64,000 bases of DNA from Rotaria socialis (taxonomy: Eukaryota; Rotifera; Eurotatoria; Philodinida; Philodinidae), in the NCBI GenBank assembly GCA_905331475.1, contig CAJNYU010000954.1, positions 21,302 to 85,301 on the forward strand, written 5' to 3'. Under the pieces are notes generated by a model. The model saw only the letters and a list, made by a program, of their open reading frames with translations. It did no database searches and was not told the origin of the DNA. Positions 13,501 to 25,709 of this stretch are shown here, piece by piece; positions within the stretch are counted from its first letter, which is position 1, and the number at the start of each line of letters is the position of its first letter. A program made the position numbers and the translations under genes.

Positions 13501-16500
13501 TTTTATGAAATAAACTTTCGAAATGCTATCCCGACATGTATCTAACCTGATTATCATTACGAGAAACCGACACACTGTAAAGGACAACAAAGAAGCCTTA
13601 TTCACTCATATTTTTTCTTGATACTTACCATCATCACGCTTAGAATCTTGTTCTTCAGTTATATTTGACCGAATTTTAGATGATTCTTCATCATCATCAT
13701 CTTCTTCTTCAATTGATTGCGCTGTTGTTTGATTTTGTCGAACTTGAATAATTAATTTGTCATAGCAACGTGTACAACATCGTTGGACATTTTGAGGGAT
13801 TTCTTAATAAAAAGAAAAAAAAAGAAGAACATTATTTTCTCTTATGAAAAATTTGTTATTTTTTTATATTACGTAATGAACGGCGAATAGCTTCTTGGTT
13901 TTCTTGTGTTAATTCATTCCACTTATTTGGAAATGCACGTAAACGATTTTTACGATTTTTCTTTTTACCTAATTTTTCAGTTGTACAAGATAATAATTGA
14001 CAACGACTAAATACGATTGTAAGATGAGAAATAAAAGACTAAAAATAAAATGTGAAATCTACAAACTTTTTATTTGAACGTTTATCTTCATTTCCATCAC
14101 CGAGATCTGGAAACAAAACAAGCTCAATAATGATATTTGATTAATTGCTAGTTTACTTACTTATTTCACGTCGTTCTTCATCACTAGAAAAAAAAATAAG
14201 AATTCGAAAAATAAAAGATCTGTTTTGAACAGAAAAATTAGCTCAAGAACTCGGATTTAGGATATGCTCTTTCTGAGTTACAATTTCGAAAAGATTAAAT
14301 CAAAGAACACATGTTATACTTGCATTTATTGCAATGGGAATATCTTATGATAGACGCATTTTTTGTTGCTCTTTGAACAATTTCGAAATTATTCTAATCT
14401 AAATACGATGTCTACGCTTTAGAAAATTCTCGTCTCTAACGAATTGTAGTCAACTTTTTTTGAAAAGATCTAATCAGGAAATGAAAAGTTAAATCAATAA
14501 AATATTTCTAGCTCATTAAATATATATATATCACAAATCCGAGCTATTGTATTTTCCCATCTTGCCGGATTAGAGTTGAAGTATTAATAAAAATAGAATG
14601 AATTACTTTGAACAATATGTTCACAAAAAATTTCGACCTGATGCTCTCAGCGAAAATTTATTTATATTTTGAATTGAAATTTGAATTTCTTCCAGCCGAA
14701 AAAGTCCGTTAGGTAAGTAATAAACTATTTCTTCTAACTAAATTTGAAGAGACTCATTACAAAGTTAGTTTCATAAAACTTCGAAAATAGTAAAATCCTC
14801 ATATTTCAACTAAGAATGATATCATTGAAATCTAGCTGATTGAAATAAATCAAGTGAAGTCTGCTAATAAATCACATACAGATTATGTAAAAACCATTGA
14901 ATAGATTCGTTTGTTTTCCCTGAATCTTAATGAATGTAATAAACTTTATCTTCCAATCGTCTTCATTAAGAAAATATTAAAGAGAAGAGTACATATGAAA
15001 GTCTCAGTGCATGTCATGCAAAAAAACAACAATTCGGTTGATAACTGATATCGTATCTTCTAGATAAAAAAAAAACATGGTTATATACTCTAATCTTTCT
15101 AGTTTATCATACTATTAAATATTTGTGGAAACTATTTTTCCTATTTTAACTAAAAAACCTGATATATAGGACAAAATTAACTTACTTGTCTGCTCGATCT
15201 GCCGAACGATCACCATCCTACGATAGAGAAAGTTTCCTCTTCTGTGTTTTGTTACAAAAACAAAAAACGTGTCTTACTGCTGTTTGTCCAAGTACTTGCT
15301 GGGATGTGGATGAAAGAATAGCATTTGATGAAGTCACTTTCGTAACTAAAGTTGTTTCAATAGTTGTTGACGATGTAACTGTTGTTGTTGTTGCATTTTG
15401 TCTAACTTTTCGTCGATTAGCTTGTGATTGTTTTCGTAATAAATTCTTATAATTTTCTGTTTTCTTTGTCATATAATAAAATTGAACACATTGTTCTGTT
15501 GTTTTATTTTCCAAAAATGATGATATATAACCAAAATTTTTAGGTGATTGAGTGAATTTCTCAATAAAAATTTGCTTTTCTTCCGGTGACCAATACGGCA
15601 TTTTTGTAACTTCTTTATAGAATTCAGCTGGATCACGTTTTACTAAACTATTTTCATTCAAATATTGATATTTACGTTGCCATTTATCATAGATAATAGG
15701 TGGTACAACGGATGATTTACGCATTTTTTCTTCTTCATGTTCAGCATCTTGTTCGACTGTATTTGTATTTAGTGTTATTTGCTGTTCAGTTGTTGAAGAA
15801 TCATTTGTGTTCGTCTGTTTTTTCTCTTTATCCTCACGTGTTTTACGTAATTCAGGAAATGTTTTTTCAAATGTTTCCCGGTATGTTGTTGAATCTTTAT
15901 TTAAAATGATTTTTTCTTCATTTTCAATTGATTTTTGCCATTCTTGATAAACTCCATCATATTTATTGCTTTCAACTTTAATACGATTATTATAAATATC
16001 ATTTTTCTTTTTAAAAAATTCTTTTAAACGATTTTTCATTATATTTACATAACTAAATTAGATGGAAATATTATTTATAAATAAAATGAAAATATGAAAA
16101 ATACATACTGCGATCGAATTCGTCGAACTGACGCAAGATCACTTGGCTCTTGATAGAGTGGAATTGTTAAGTCGATATTATTATTTAAATGATTCAACAT
16201 TTTTTGACTATCTTCAGCTTTTTTCTAAATAAATTTTTAAAATTATATATTTGTTGTCTGAAATTAAAAACAAAACAGATCAAGTTTCATCGATAACGAA
16301 ACTTTGAAGTTTAATTTAGAATCTATTTTTGTCTATTTTATGCTTAGATTTCCTGCAATCCGCTTTGACGTTCAGTTATAATTACTTGAGCTTAGAAAAT
16401 ATATCTCTAAGTTGATTACCATTACTATATACATTACAGAGATTCTGTTGGGAACAATCAAATCTATAGTTTAGTGTTAAAGATATAAAAATATTTTCAT

Positions 16501-17463
16501 ACTGTTTTTTTTTAACTCTAGCTTATGCTTCTGTCCAAGATTTTATACATACTCAATTTATCAACTGAAACTAGTTGAATATAACAAAAAATTTACCCTG
16601 TTGTCATGAAGAATTTTCTCAATTAATGTTTGTGAACCATTTGTTTTGAGTAAATCATCTTCATTCTCGTTGTCTTCTTCGTCTGCAGCTGATTTGTCGG
16701 CTTGACTTTTAATTTCACTCTATTAGAAATAAAGGAACAAATGACTAAGATAAACTTTATCTATTTAATTATAAATATTAATTACTTGACTAAGTTTAGC
16801 TCGGTCGAGTTTTTTCATAGTAATTTCAATTTCAGATTCGAGTTTCGATATAGCATTACGTATAATTGTTGAATCTCGCATATTTGTATCATTTTTTGGA
16901 TCGTCTGGTGTGGGTGATATAGCTTCAGTTTGGGGTTGATATACTTGTTGTTCCTAAAATGTTAGAAGAAAAAAAGGAAATTGATAAGCTTGTTGAAAAA
17001 GCAATGCAAAACCTTTTTAACATCTATGGACAGTGGAAGTAGCTGTGAATTAACTGATAGATTACCACCCGTTGGATAACGTGATCGTTTTGCATGTTCA
17101 TCAACATGTGGTCCCATTGACATAGGTGCTAACGAAGGATAATATGAAGGTATTGCAGCTCTAAAAAAAAAGTAAAATTAGATTGTTTTGCAATAAAAGA
17201 TTCATTTTCTATTAAAAAATAATAACAAACCTTTCTGGACTACCAAAATGATTATGATAACTAGCAAGTAATGATGGACGTCGATTTAATGCCATGGCTG
17301 TATCAACCGTAGAATTATTAGCATAGCGTGCATCACGCTAAACAAAAACATTAATTTTTTTATGTCTTTCATTTAAAAGAGTAATTTCTTCTCAACACAC
17401 CTGCTGATAACTACTTGGATAGGTAAATTGAGCCGGCGACATGAATGGAGATTGTCGGGCCAT
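4573..17463 (-). CDS. NCOR1: Nuclear receptor corepressor (NCoR/SMRT family)
   Basis: Scaffold that links unliganded nuclear receptors to the HDAC3 repressor complex in the nucleus. Thirty exons, from 17401-17463 (ATG) to 4573-5007 (TAA), total 5853 nt and encode 1950 aa. Landmarks: N-terminal coiled coil with KLESEIEITMKKLDRAKLSQ (near 170-200); PLYQEPSDL followed by the deacetylase-activating region and SANT1 (YWSPEEKQIFIEKF, residues about 393-446, exon 15278-16052); a Cys-rich RCCTRCYDKL segment; SANT2 (WTEHEINAFTEAYQKF, residues about 635-687, exon 13174-13331); a 27-residue polyQ run; repeated GSI-x-x-GTP/GSP motifs typical of NCoR; and a C-terminal receptor-interaction box LEYLIRGEL (1598-1606). 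Vertebrate NCoR1 is about 2440 aa, so this one is compact. Other exons in order after SANT2: 13020-13119, 12020-12941, 10403-10830, 10137-10338, 9045-9141, 8588-8990, 7541-7650, 7431-7481, 7309-7366, 7148-7249, 6985-7089, 6841-6933, 6667-6786, 6493-6610, 6078-6436, 5933-6021. The NCOR1 symbol stands for the family; NCOR1 and NCOR2 are not resolved. Confidence 0.93.
6701..6727 (-). other. CoRNR box (nuclear-receptor interaction motif) in NCoR
   Basis: Encodes LEYLIRGEL within exon 6667-6786. This lines up with the vertebrate NCoR receptor-interaction helix LEDIIRKAL (L/I-x-x-I/V-I, extended form) in sequence and in C-terminal location. It supports conservation of the receptor-docking function of this gene. 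Confidence 0.7.
9649..9718. repeat. 70-nt GGGTGTGGG inverted repeat in an NCoR intron
   Basis: The two arms begin ATCTTGAGGGTG and, read on the other strand, ATCTTGGGTGGGATGTGGG. They can fold into an imperfect hairpin with an AT-rich loop. It sits in the intron between exons 10137-10338 and 9045-9141. The G-rich composition is unlike the surrounding AT-rich intron. Confidence 0.6.
12274..12354 (-). repeat. 27-codon polyglutamine tract in NCoR
   Basis: An uninterrupted run of 27 Gln codons (residues about 917-943), mixed CAA and CAG, preceded by DQQQHLYL and followed by NNYMRHY. The antisense frame reads as Val/Ala-rich and is a shadow. Mixed codons suggest selection or old age rather than a recent pure-CAG expansion. 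Confidence 0.9.
12959..12982. repeat. (AT)n microsatellite
   Basis: About 11-12 AT units directly upstream (in gene direction) of the NCoR exon that starts at 12941. It lies in the intron close to the splice acceptor. Confidence 0.85.
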
Positions 17464-20400
17464 GATGTTCTTTTTATTCTTGAGCTAATTGTTCATTATT
17501 AGACAAATAGAGATAATGACTTTCTTTTTGCTAATTAATAAAATTTTAGAACAAGATATTACAGTAATCAAATACTAGAGTGACAACAATAGACGAATCT
17601 TGAAAATCACATTATCTATAATGAAAAAAAGTACGGATCAATTAGTGAATCATTCTATAATATCAAATATACGAGGTATATTTATTGAAGCCTGCTGAAA
17701 CTTCAGAAAATGACGAGTCAATAACAAGAATATGTCAAAAAATAATGGTAAATTATTCTATTTTTAATGATAAACAAGATAGAAAAAATTCCTACCACGA
17801 ATCGTCACGCGTATCAGTCTAAGCATGTCTCTACGGTAATACAACGAGTGGCGACACAATCAACCATGATGCCTCCACAAACTAATAAAACCAAAGAACT
17901 CAATTTGGTTAGGTCACACTGGACATTTTTGATTAGTTCATTATACAGAACAAATTATATAAAAACGAAAGATGTCACTATGCTACATATACTACTATAG
18001 ACATGCGTATATATAAATCGGAATATTGTATTTATCATTGAAAAAAAAGACGTTACTATCTGCACATTCATCAAATAGGATTTTTATTTCAAAATATACT
18101 AAAAATCAACAGACATATATGTCGAGAGATAGTCCCTTTTTTTGTAATTCGATATTTACATAGATCTATAGAACAAATGATTACCAGTATGACATTTGTG
18201 ACAAGTCAAAGTCAATATATATGTCGAGGACAACTATAGAACAACATGAAACGAAGAAAATAGGATTAATCTATTATTTGACTTCTATTTTAAAGTAACA
18301 TCTTTAGATATGATGACAAACATGTGCTTTCAGTTTAAAATTATTCTTATTGGCCTTAACATTTAGGTTTTTTGATTTTTTATAATACATCGATAAACAT
18401 GCCGATACATGGGAATAATCATATTTGTTCCAGTATAAAAAAAAAGAGACGGAAATTAGATTCTTATAATATTCAACGATTCAAATAGGAGTATTGCTTT
18501 GATTTTTCGAAAATGTGTAGGCACATGGATTCTATTGATTATTACTTAGGACATATTTCTATATGCACATAGCTTCGTCTCATTGCATATAGTTGCCAAA
18601 ATAATATTTCTAAACATAGATAATTATTTATGGTAAATTAGCTTGTTTTTAGATTTATTATTTCTTTTTGTGATCTTTATAGAATGTTTACATAAATACA
18701 CATATATACAGAAGAAAAACGAAATCCTTAGTAGGAATAGTTGTTGCCTTTTGTGTACTCAAAAAGTGAGTACATTCTAGAATCGGTCAGTGTGTCCGGC
18801 CGTTAACACGATAACTCTTGAAAGCCTCATCCAATTGTCTTGAAATCTTGTACACAGAATGATCTCATCAATATCTCAGTCGAGTTCGAAGATGAGAAGG
18901 GTCCGTCAAGAAATGGCTGAGTTATCGAAAAAATTGTCATTATTGACTAGACCATCCCTGAGNCGAATACTAACACTTTCATATTACCTTTTATCACTTA
19001 TTTTTATAGTACTTTTTATTACGGGCCTTACCATATTACTATTAATAACTTTCTTTGTAATTGCACTCCCTACCACGTACCTTGCCATAGTACCTTTTAG
19101 TGTGAAACTTACCTATTCTGTTTCCCGGGACTAAACTTGTCAGTAGTGTCAAACTTGAAACTTGAATTCAGTTGAAAATAGAAAATTTCAACTTTCAACT
19201 TTCAACTCATAGCGATATATGTGTGGGTCACGATTCTTCAAAATGCTATTGGCTTAAAAGTTGAAAATTTTCAATTGAATTCAAATACATATATATGGAC
19301 GAAATCATACTATTTATATAAACTGTAAAGAGCGGAACGTATTGATTCTATCGAAATTAATGAAGCGCATACAGACAGATATGCATATGGTAATAGTTTT
19401 GCTATTATTATTTAGCATTCATAAATTGTCGTACAATCATATGATTCCTATCAGAACCGACTACACGTATGAATATTCATGAATGTATTGACATGTTTTG
19501 AATAGAAAACTAGTAAAAATGTATTGTGACATCAAGATAATAGACTATTTATAACGAAAATGATTAATAAAAATAAAAACATTCTCTCTGATGACAAGAT
19601 CAGTCTGACATAATTGAAATGTTTTCTATGTTGGTTTATATTGATTAGTATTAGGAAACCGATGGCATAGATACTTTAACTTATAGGCAGAGATTTGTGA
19701 CAAATCCAATCTTTACTAGCAGCTCGATCTATTTTCATTTATGAAAATCAATAATTCACTCAATATAATGTAAAATAATTGAAGAACAAAACTTGTTGTA
19801 TGATGTCAATATCAAAGACTCGCTAAAAGTAGCTATAATTCAACAAACATAAACCACGGAATATCGTTCCATTAATGTTTACTTGTTCAGAAATATATTT
19901 AACTATCAGATATCGTTTGATTTCATGTTATGAAATCGAGCATCTATGTAGCATCAACAACCCGTTTAAAAGATTCGTGCTCATTAGAGATTTGTAGTGG
20001 ATTAATTGAAGTCAACATTTTTGATGTTTAAGACCCGAATACACTTCTAGTCTACTGATAGATTTTCAAAAGTTCGAAGCAAAAAAACATTTCGATCAGA
20101 AACTTTTCTTTTGGATTGAATTAATAACTCTAGTTAGTCACGACAATTTAAATAGAAACGAACCAGTTCTCATCAATATATTATATTTCTAAATAGACTG
20201 AATTATTCTGATCTGTGGTGGTGCATGTCTTTTCTTTTTTGAAAACCATGTATTCCGAGAACGACATTCTCGGTATGCGTAGAAAACGTTAGGTTATTTA
20301 AATGAATTATATAAGTATTTTTCAAAGTGAAAGAATTTATTTTCATATGTTCTGATTTCATCGAAATCCCATGGGAACAAATGTTTTTGGTATCAATAAT

Positions 20401-20716
20401 TGAGGGAATACTATTGATAGAAGTGACTTTTCATAGATTGATACATGCCTAATTTGTAGAATTTTTCATTTTCTATTGAAATTCAAAATTATGACACGGT
20501 GTCGTTTAATCTTACTTTATATCCATTTAAATCAAAAGAATGTATAGGCAATTATGATGCTTGTAATATTTTTGTAAACTTTTTTCTTAGTGGTTCAATG
20601 AAGATTTAACATGATGGACGGATGTTTCAAGATCCTTCATTTGCTAACTACTGAAATACCGGAGTAGCATATCATAGAAAATTAGAAGAAACACTTTGAA
20701 TATTCACGTGAAATAT
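17464..20716. other. Intergenic region between NCoR and the TPR gene
   Basis: About 3.25 kb of AT-rich sequence upstream of NCoR and downstream of the minus-strand TPR gene. I see one dispersed repeat copy (18749-18962) followed at once by a single N (18963). No protein with a recognisable family, tRNA or rRNA was found. Confidence 0.5.
18749..18962 (+). repeat. Dispersed repeat, copy 1
   Basis: Shares its length and most of its sequence with 29179-29396 in the same orientation. Both copies open with TTTTGTGTACTC, carry a GTACTCA/TGAGTAC hairpin with a 5-nt loop (18755-18773 here), include CGAAAAAATTGTCAT near the end, and stop matching after GACCATCCCTGAG. The flanks differ. The element class is not recognised. 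Confidence 0.8.
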
Positions 20717-22780
20717 TTAAATATAGTCAAGTAATGTATTACGTGGACGTAGTTCTTTTCCTTTTTTCAATTTTTCAATATCACTTCTTGTTGCTAATAT
20801 CTGTGGATGCTGTTGAATGTCATATCGAAATGTATCTAATAAAATATTCAGCGAATGTTCAAATTCATTGAATGCTTTTTTAATTGTTTGTTTATCATTC
20901 GAAAAGCAATAAGCAAAACCACTTCGAGTTTTAGCGAATTCTGGATGATTGTATAATAATGATTGTTTTTGAATAGTAAAAGCTGTTTGAAAACATTTTT
21001 TTGCATCAACTATTTTATGTTGATGATAATATGTGTAACCTAATCCAATATATGATTTAGCTATGTTTGGATGAATATCTGGCAAAATTTTACGTAGAAC
21101 TTCATTAGCTAGAGTAAAATATTCAAATGCAAGATCGATTTGTTGTGTCATAATTAAACTAATAAAGCCAAGACCAATATTAGCTTGAGCACGTATATAT
21201 CTATCTGTTGCTTCAGAAATTATTTTCATGAAAATTAAACGTGCTTTCGGAAAATTATCTTTCGATGTTAAAACATAATAATAAGCATATAATAAATTAG
21301 CTTCATGTGAATCTTCAGATAAATGCTCAAGATATTCTTTGGCTTGTTCAAGATGACCTTGACGTATTGCTAATTCAGCTAATTCTTCATAATGATTATC
21401 TGTTTGTAACCATTTTTCGGCTTGAACATAATAACCCTTATGAATAAGTATACGACCAAATGCTTGATGAACATTATCTAATTCTGTCATTTCTCTGAAA
21501 TAATATTGATATAAATTTTGAATAGAAGGTTTTGAATTAAATCTAGCATTTAAATTTAAACCAATTAACCAATATGGACGTTGTTGTTCGTCTTGTTGTT
21601 CCACATATTCAACTTTAATTATTTGATATCGAGCTCCAAACCATAATAGAACTTGTTCTTTTTTTATTTCAGCATACGGCACAGTAGTACGATTATGTGG
21701 ATCGATATTAATTTCCAATATAACTTTATTTTTATTTTTCTCTTCGTTTTCTATAGAATCTAATGCTGCTTGTCGATTCGTATGTGTTAACAATAGTTCT
21801 GTAATAATAATTACTTCGCTAATACGATGTTTCATAGCATCAAGCTCATCTACCGATAACCATGTTCCATAGTTAACAGTAAATTTTGTTTTATTTTGAA
21901 CAAATTTCTCATGTTCACTAGTCAATTGTCGATGAAATGATCGTATAAACCAACGAAGTTTCCATAATTTCATCAAATCATTGGAATTAATATTTGTAAA
22001 CGGTAAATTTGGTTGATACCATTCTTCGATAGCTTTTTCCGGTATATAATATTGTTCTTGTAGTGGAACTGGAACTTCGTCATCTGCAGCAAGATCTTGA
22101 TGCTGATCTGGATTCTTATTTTCATTATGTACTTGACAATAATCAGTAAAATCTTCAACTCCATCATCTGGACTATTAATTACAAGATTAAGCGCAAGTT
22201 GATCAAATAAATTATTATCATCTGTAAAACGTTCTCGTTGCTGTTGTATGTCGCCTTGCTGCTGTTGCTGCTGCAGGTTCTGTTGTTGTGCCTGTGCCTG
22301 TGGTTGCTGCTCTTGTGTGGGTAGTTGTATTTCATCATGTTCTCCAGATTCTTGCTGTTGTTCTATACTGTTTTGAATGTCACTTTGCATACATTGAAGG
22401 ATTTTATTAAGATCCGAAAATACACATCGGACCTTATCGCATGTTTCTGCCCATTGACTATGTTTTACGGTATCATAACAAAATACGTATATATATTGAA
22501 CTCGATTTAATGGTTGTAAACGTTCGCGCACAAACATTTGACCATATTTACCAGAAATAAGAATATATAAGCTGGTTGTTCCGATTTCATCTGATTCAAC
22601 TGATTCGAGACATACTTCAGGATCAGTAAAAGTAATTACATTGTCGAATAGAGAAGAAAGAACACCTTTTATAGTTGGATCATCTTCAGCAGAATCATCC
22701 AACCAAATAAGTACGAATGTATTATCAGCAGATTTTGCTGTACTAGCTATAATTTCGTGTGTTCTACCAGGTGCCGCCAT
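20717..22780 (-). CDS. TPR protein with degenerate ADP-ribosyltransferase-like domain
   Basis: Single-exon gene, 687 aa from the ATG at 22780; the frame stays open 29 codons further upstream but without an ATG there. Domains: residues 21-133 form an alpha/beta domain (FVLIWLDD, LYILISGKYGQ, IYVFCYD, KVRCVF) of a kind I associate with bdelloid rotifer proteins; 141-192 Gln-rich linker; 296-413 resembles the arginine-specific ADP-ribosyltransferase fold; about 434-655 are tetratricopeptide repeats (AFGRILIHKGYYVQAEKWL and later GLGYTYYHQHKIVDAKKCF). In the ART-like part the three catalytic positions appear lost: the Arg of the first motif (TVNYG, 301-305), the STS motif (THT, 332-334) and both glutamates of ExE (K374, Q376). 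Probably a non-catalytic protein-interaction module; its role is unknown. The ART assignment rests on alignment by eye. Confidence 0.8.
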   Translation of the reverse strand: MAAPGRTHEIIASTAKSADNTFVLIWLDDSAEDDPTIKGVLSSLFDNVITFTDPEVCLESVESDEIGTTSLYILISGKYGQMFVRERLQPLNRVQYIYVFCYDTVKHSQWAETCDKVRCVFSDLNKILQCMQSDIQNSIEQQQESGEHDEIQLPTQEQQPQAQAQQQNLQQQQQQGDIQQQRERFTDDNNLFDQLALNLVINSPDDGVEDFTDYCQVHNENKNPDQHQDLAADDEVPVPLQEQYYIPEKAIEEWYQPNLPFTNINSNDLMKLWKLRWFIRSFHRQLTSEHEKFVQNKTKFTVNYGTWLSVDELDAMKHRISEVIIITELLLTHTNRQAALDSIENEEKNKNKVILEINIDPHNRTTVPYAEIKKEQVLLWFGARYQIIKVEYVEQQDEQQRPYWLIGLNLNARFNSKPSIQNLYQYYFREMTELDNVHQAFGRILIHKGYYVQAEKWLQTDNHYEELAELAIRQGHLEQAKEYLEHLSEDSHEANLLYAYYYVLTSKDNFPKARLIFMKIISEATDRYIRAQANIGLGFISLIMTQQIDLAFEYFTLANEVLRKILPDIHPNIAKSYIGLGYTYYHQHKIVDAKKCFQTAFTIQKQSLLYNHPEFAKTRSGFAYCFSNDKQTIKKAFNEFEHSLNILLDTFRYDIQQHPQILATRSDIEKLKKGKELRPRNTLLDYI

Positions 22781-25709
22781 CTCACTTCTGTCTTTCTTCC
22801 GACGACGAACAAAGTAAGAATGTGACCAAAGTAGCTTTGTTTTTATTGTGTTCTTTCTCTGCAACACCTACGTTGAATGGAGTTTTTCAATGCTACACAG
22901 TGATTGTGCGTGCTTTTCTCTTATGTTGATATGAAAAACAACTGTGTCGCTCTTGTTGTCGCCGAAAAAGCTACTGAAAAAAGGTGTAATATTCTCTGGT
23001 TGGTAATTTTTTTCGCAGAAGAAAAAAAGTAAATTTGTTCTACTACTGTAATTGCTTCACTTTCATTTTTTCGAAAAACAAAGTAAAAACACTCTGTAGC
23101 ATTAATTCCTTCATTGTCTCGACACTATTGTATCATAATACTAAAAGTAGTTGTAGAAGTTGCTCTTGTGACATGTCATTTTTGTTCCATTACGAAAAAG
23201 CTTGTACAAGAAGCAAATGTAATACGGAAGTATTAGATTATTTAGCATAAAATATTTCAGAATGCGTATGATTTTTCAAGAGCATGTGAGGGCGCTGTAT
23301 GCCTCAATCTAGTGTTTTAATAATGCAATGTACATTATCGTGTGTAATTCTATATGATCGTTATATATTCAATTTATGATATGTATCGGAAAATGGGTTA
23401 ACACGATATTGAGATAGTAAAATAAAACAGAAAAGAACGTTCGATATTTGTATAGAAATCGTTATTCGTATATAGCGTGCTTCATTGTGAATATATTTCA
23501 GTTTAGTATTTGATTTATGTGAGTAGACGTGTATCCTAGATTTTTCAACCATATGACTGCAACAGTAACTCATGTCACCAGTCGTAGTTAGTATAATATT
23601 CTACTCTTTTAATACTAAGCTAGATATTTGCTGAAATAGACAAAATATTTATGTAATTAATCAATAGATTGAGACCACCAACTATAAACATGTAACACGA
23701 GTACTAAATAGCGAATCTAAATATGCAAAGCATCAGAAGTTTGCTAGAATTTAATTGTTAATGAATAGTACATATAGGAAACAAAGAATATTGAGTAATA
23801 TCGTTTCTGTAGTATGAATGCAGGCGAGAATATATTTAAATTCGAGGGTAGGAAGATAGGACAAACAATTTGAGATTAGAATCGTGATTAATTCTATGTA
23901 GGCCGATAATGAGAATAAAAACCTCCGAATATAAAAAATGACACAAAATGTATGCTGATAAGTAACTGAATAAAGCGTAGAATAGAAAAGAGAAAGAGAT
24001 TAGATTCAGAAGTAGCAACATAAGATGAAAAATATCGGAAAAATCTAATTTCTTTGCTCGAAAATCATTCCATTTAGTGATGATACAAATTACTAGATTA
24101 ATCTGCCAAAAAAGATCATATTTTAACTGTATATGGTTGTGTAAAGAGTATATATACGTCGATCTGGATGATATAGGTTTTCATATTCATTCTTTGCCAT
24201 CATATAATCTGACTTAGTTCAATAATTAGAATAGCTAAAGTATTTCTAGCGAAGAAAAAATTATTTCAAACAAAAATTATTAACTCATTGATGACATCAA
24301 AATATTCATTTACCAAACTATCTAGGAATCATATTGGTCATATTATTTTAGTTTCGGCTGATTTTATTTGTCGTTATCAAAATAGAACGATGGAACACGC
24401 TCGTGTAAATTTAGAAAAAATTAGTTCATACTATTTATGATTCATGTACATGTCAGAGTTAATTTTAAAATGGAGCAGCCTCCAATTTCTCTATATTAAT
24501 TAACAATGAATCACTTTCAACTATTTCAAGGTTTTCTATATGAACTTAACAAAAAGATCTGTCAAGTTTCTTGTTTCATTTACTTAATTGACGTAATCAA
24601 AAAGTAGCTAGAGAACATGACCTATGTCAAAACCTTAAAAAAATGTTAGTAGCAGTACAGCTGTATATTCTGGTTAGGACAAATGCTGAAAATTCTTATA
24701 TGATCCAACTAGTAACATGAAGTTCATATACCAGGGCATACTGTTTAATCACATTATGATAGTTAAATGTCATGACCTGATAAAGAAGAGATTTCAGTAG
24801 CATCGATATTCATGCTTATTATGACAGATTGTATCTGTGGTTCTGTGTATATCACATAGGACACAGGAAGCTTATACAGGTGCGAGAAACAAAACCAAAA
24901 CTCCAAAATAAATTCAACAAAGAAGATATTTATCTAAGATTATATCCTTTTTAACAAACAGACATATTCTGAGTCTAGCAGAATCCAATTCGATCGAAGA
25001 TACTGAAGAACTGCATACATGCTTTTTTTTATCAGGCGAGTAATCGGAATAGAGATATAATAGAAAAGATGCATTTTTGAGCTACACAACTAGATGCTGT
25101 GTCCAATCGTAAAAGGATAGCATTTTACATCCGTCTCAATGTCAAGTAAGTGTTAAACATAAGACAATGCCATTGTATAGACAAGTTCATCACTAGGAGA
25201 ATTTAATATTATGAACTACAATGTTCAGCTATACGAAGAACAAAAATAGGATTTGCTTTGAATCGCCATTTTATTGATTCATTCTTCGGATTTTCTTGCA
25301 ATTTAAACTTGGAAATTTCCTCCTTTGCCTTTATTACCTATGAATTTCATGGAATGATCTATAGATAGTGCCATATTTAAACTAGTGATATGATAGAAAC
25401 AAGAAGTTCTTCACAAAAATCTCCCATACAGTTGCCTGAAACTACTGCAATCGAAAAAAGACAGAATAATCTTCAAAGGTAGTAACTACTATTTTTAATA
25501 ATAATTTGTTTTTAAGTGCCTAACCTACGCATGTTATAGAAATTATTCATTTCATTTCTGAAGAACGGTATAAATCAATTTAGATGGTGCGATTACGTTT
25601 GTTCTGTATAAAAAAAGGTGCCATGTCATGCACAAAGAAAAAACTTTCATCATTATAGAAAAAATAAAAATAAAACATCATTTACATTTCTTCTAGTTTA
25701 CTTTCAAGC
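22781..25709. other. Intergenic region between divergent TPR gene and P450
   Basis: About 2.9 kb separating two divergently transcribed genes, so it should hold both promoters. AT-rich, with only short open frames that carry no recognisable domain (for example 23035-23250 plus and 23836-24021 minus). A TATA-like GTATAAAAAAAG near 25608 lies about 100 nt before the P450 start. Confidence 0.45.
25607..25618 (+). promoter_or_regulatory. Possible TATA box of the P450 gene
   Basis: TGTATAAAAAAA about 100 nt upstream of the P450 ATG. In AT-rich DNA such a match is weak evidence, and the transcription start is unknown. Confidence 0.25.

Noticed and set aside
18755-18773. Hairpin considered as a Helitron 3' end
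   Set aside because: No CTRR end or A|T insertion site follows at the expected distance in either copy.
18859-19134. 91-codon frame
   Set aside because: Begins inside the dispersed repeat, crosses an N, and the rest is low-complexity hydrophobic sequence with no family.
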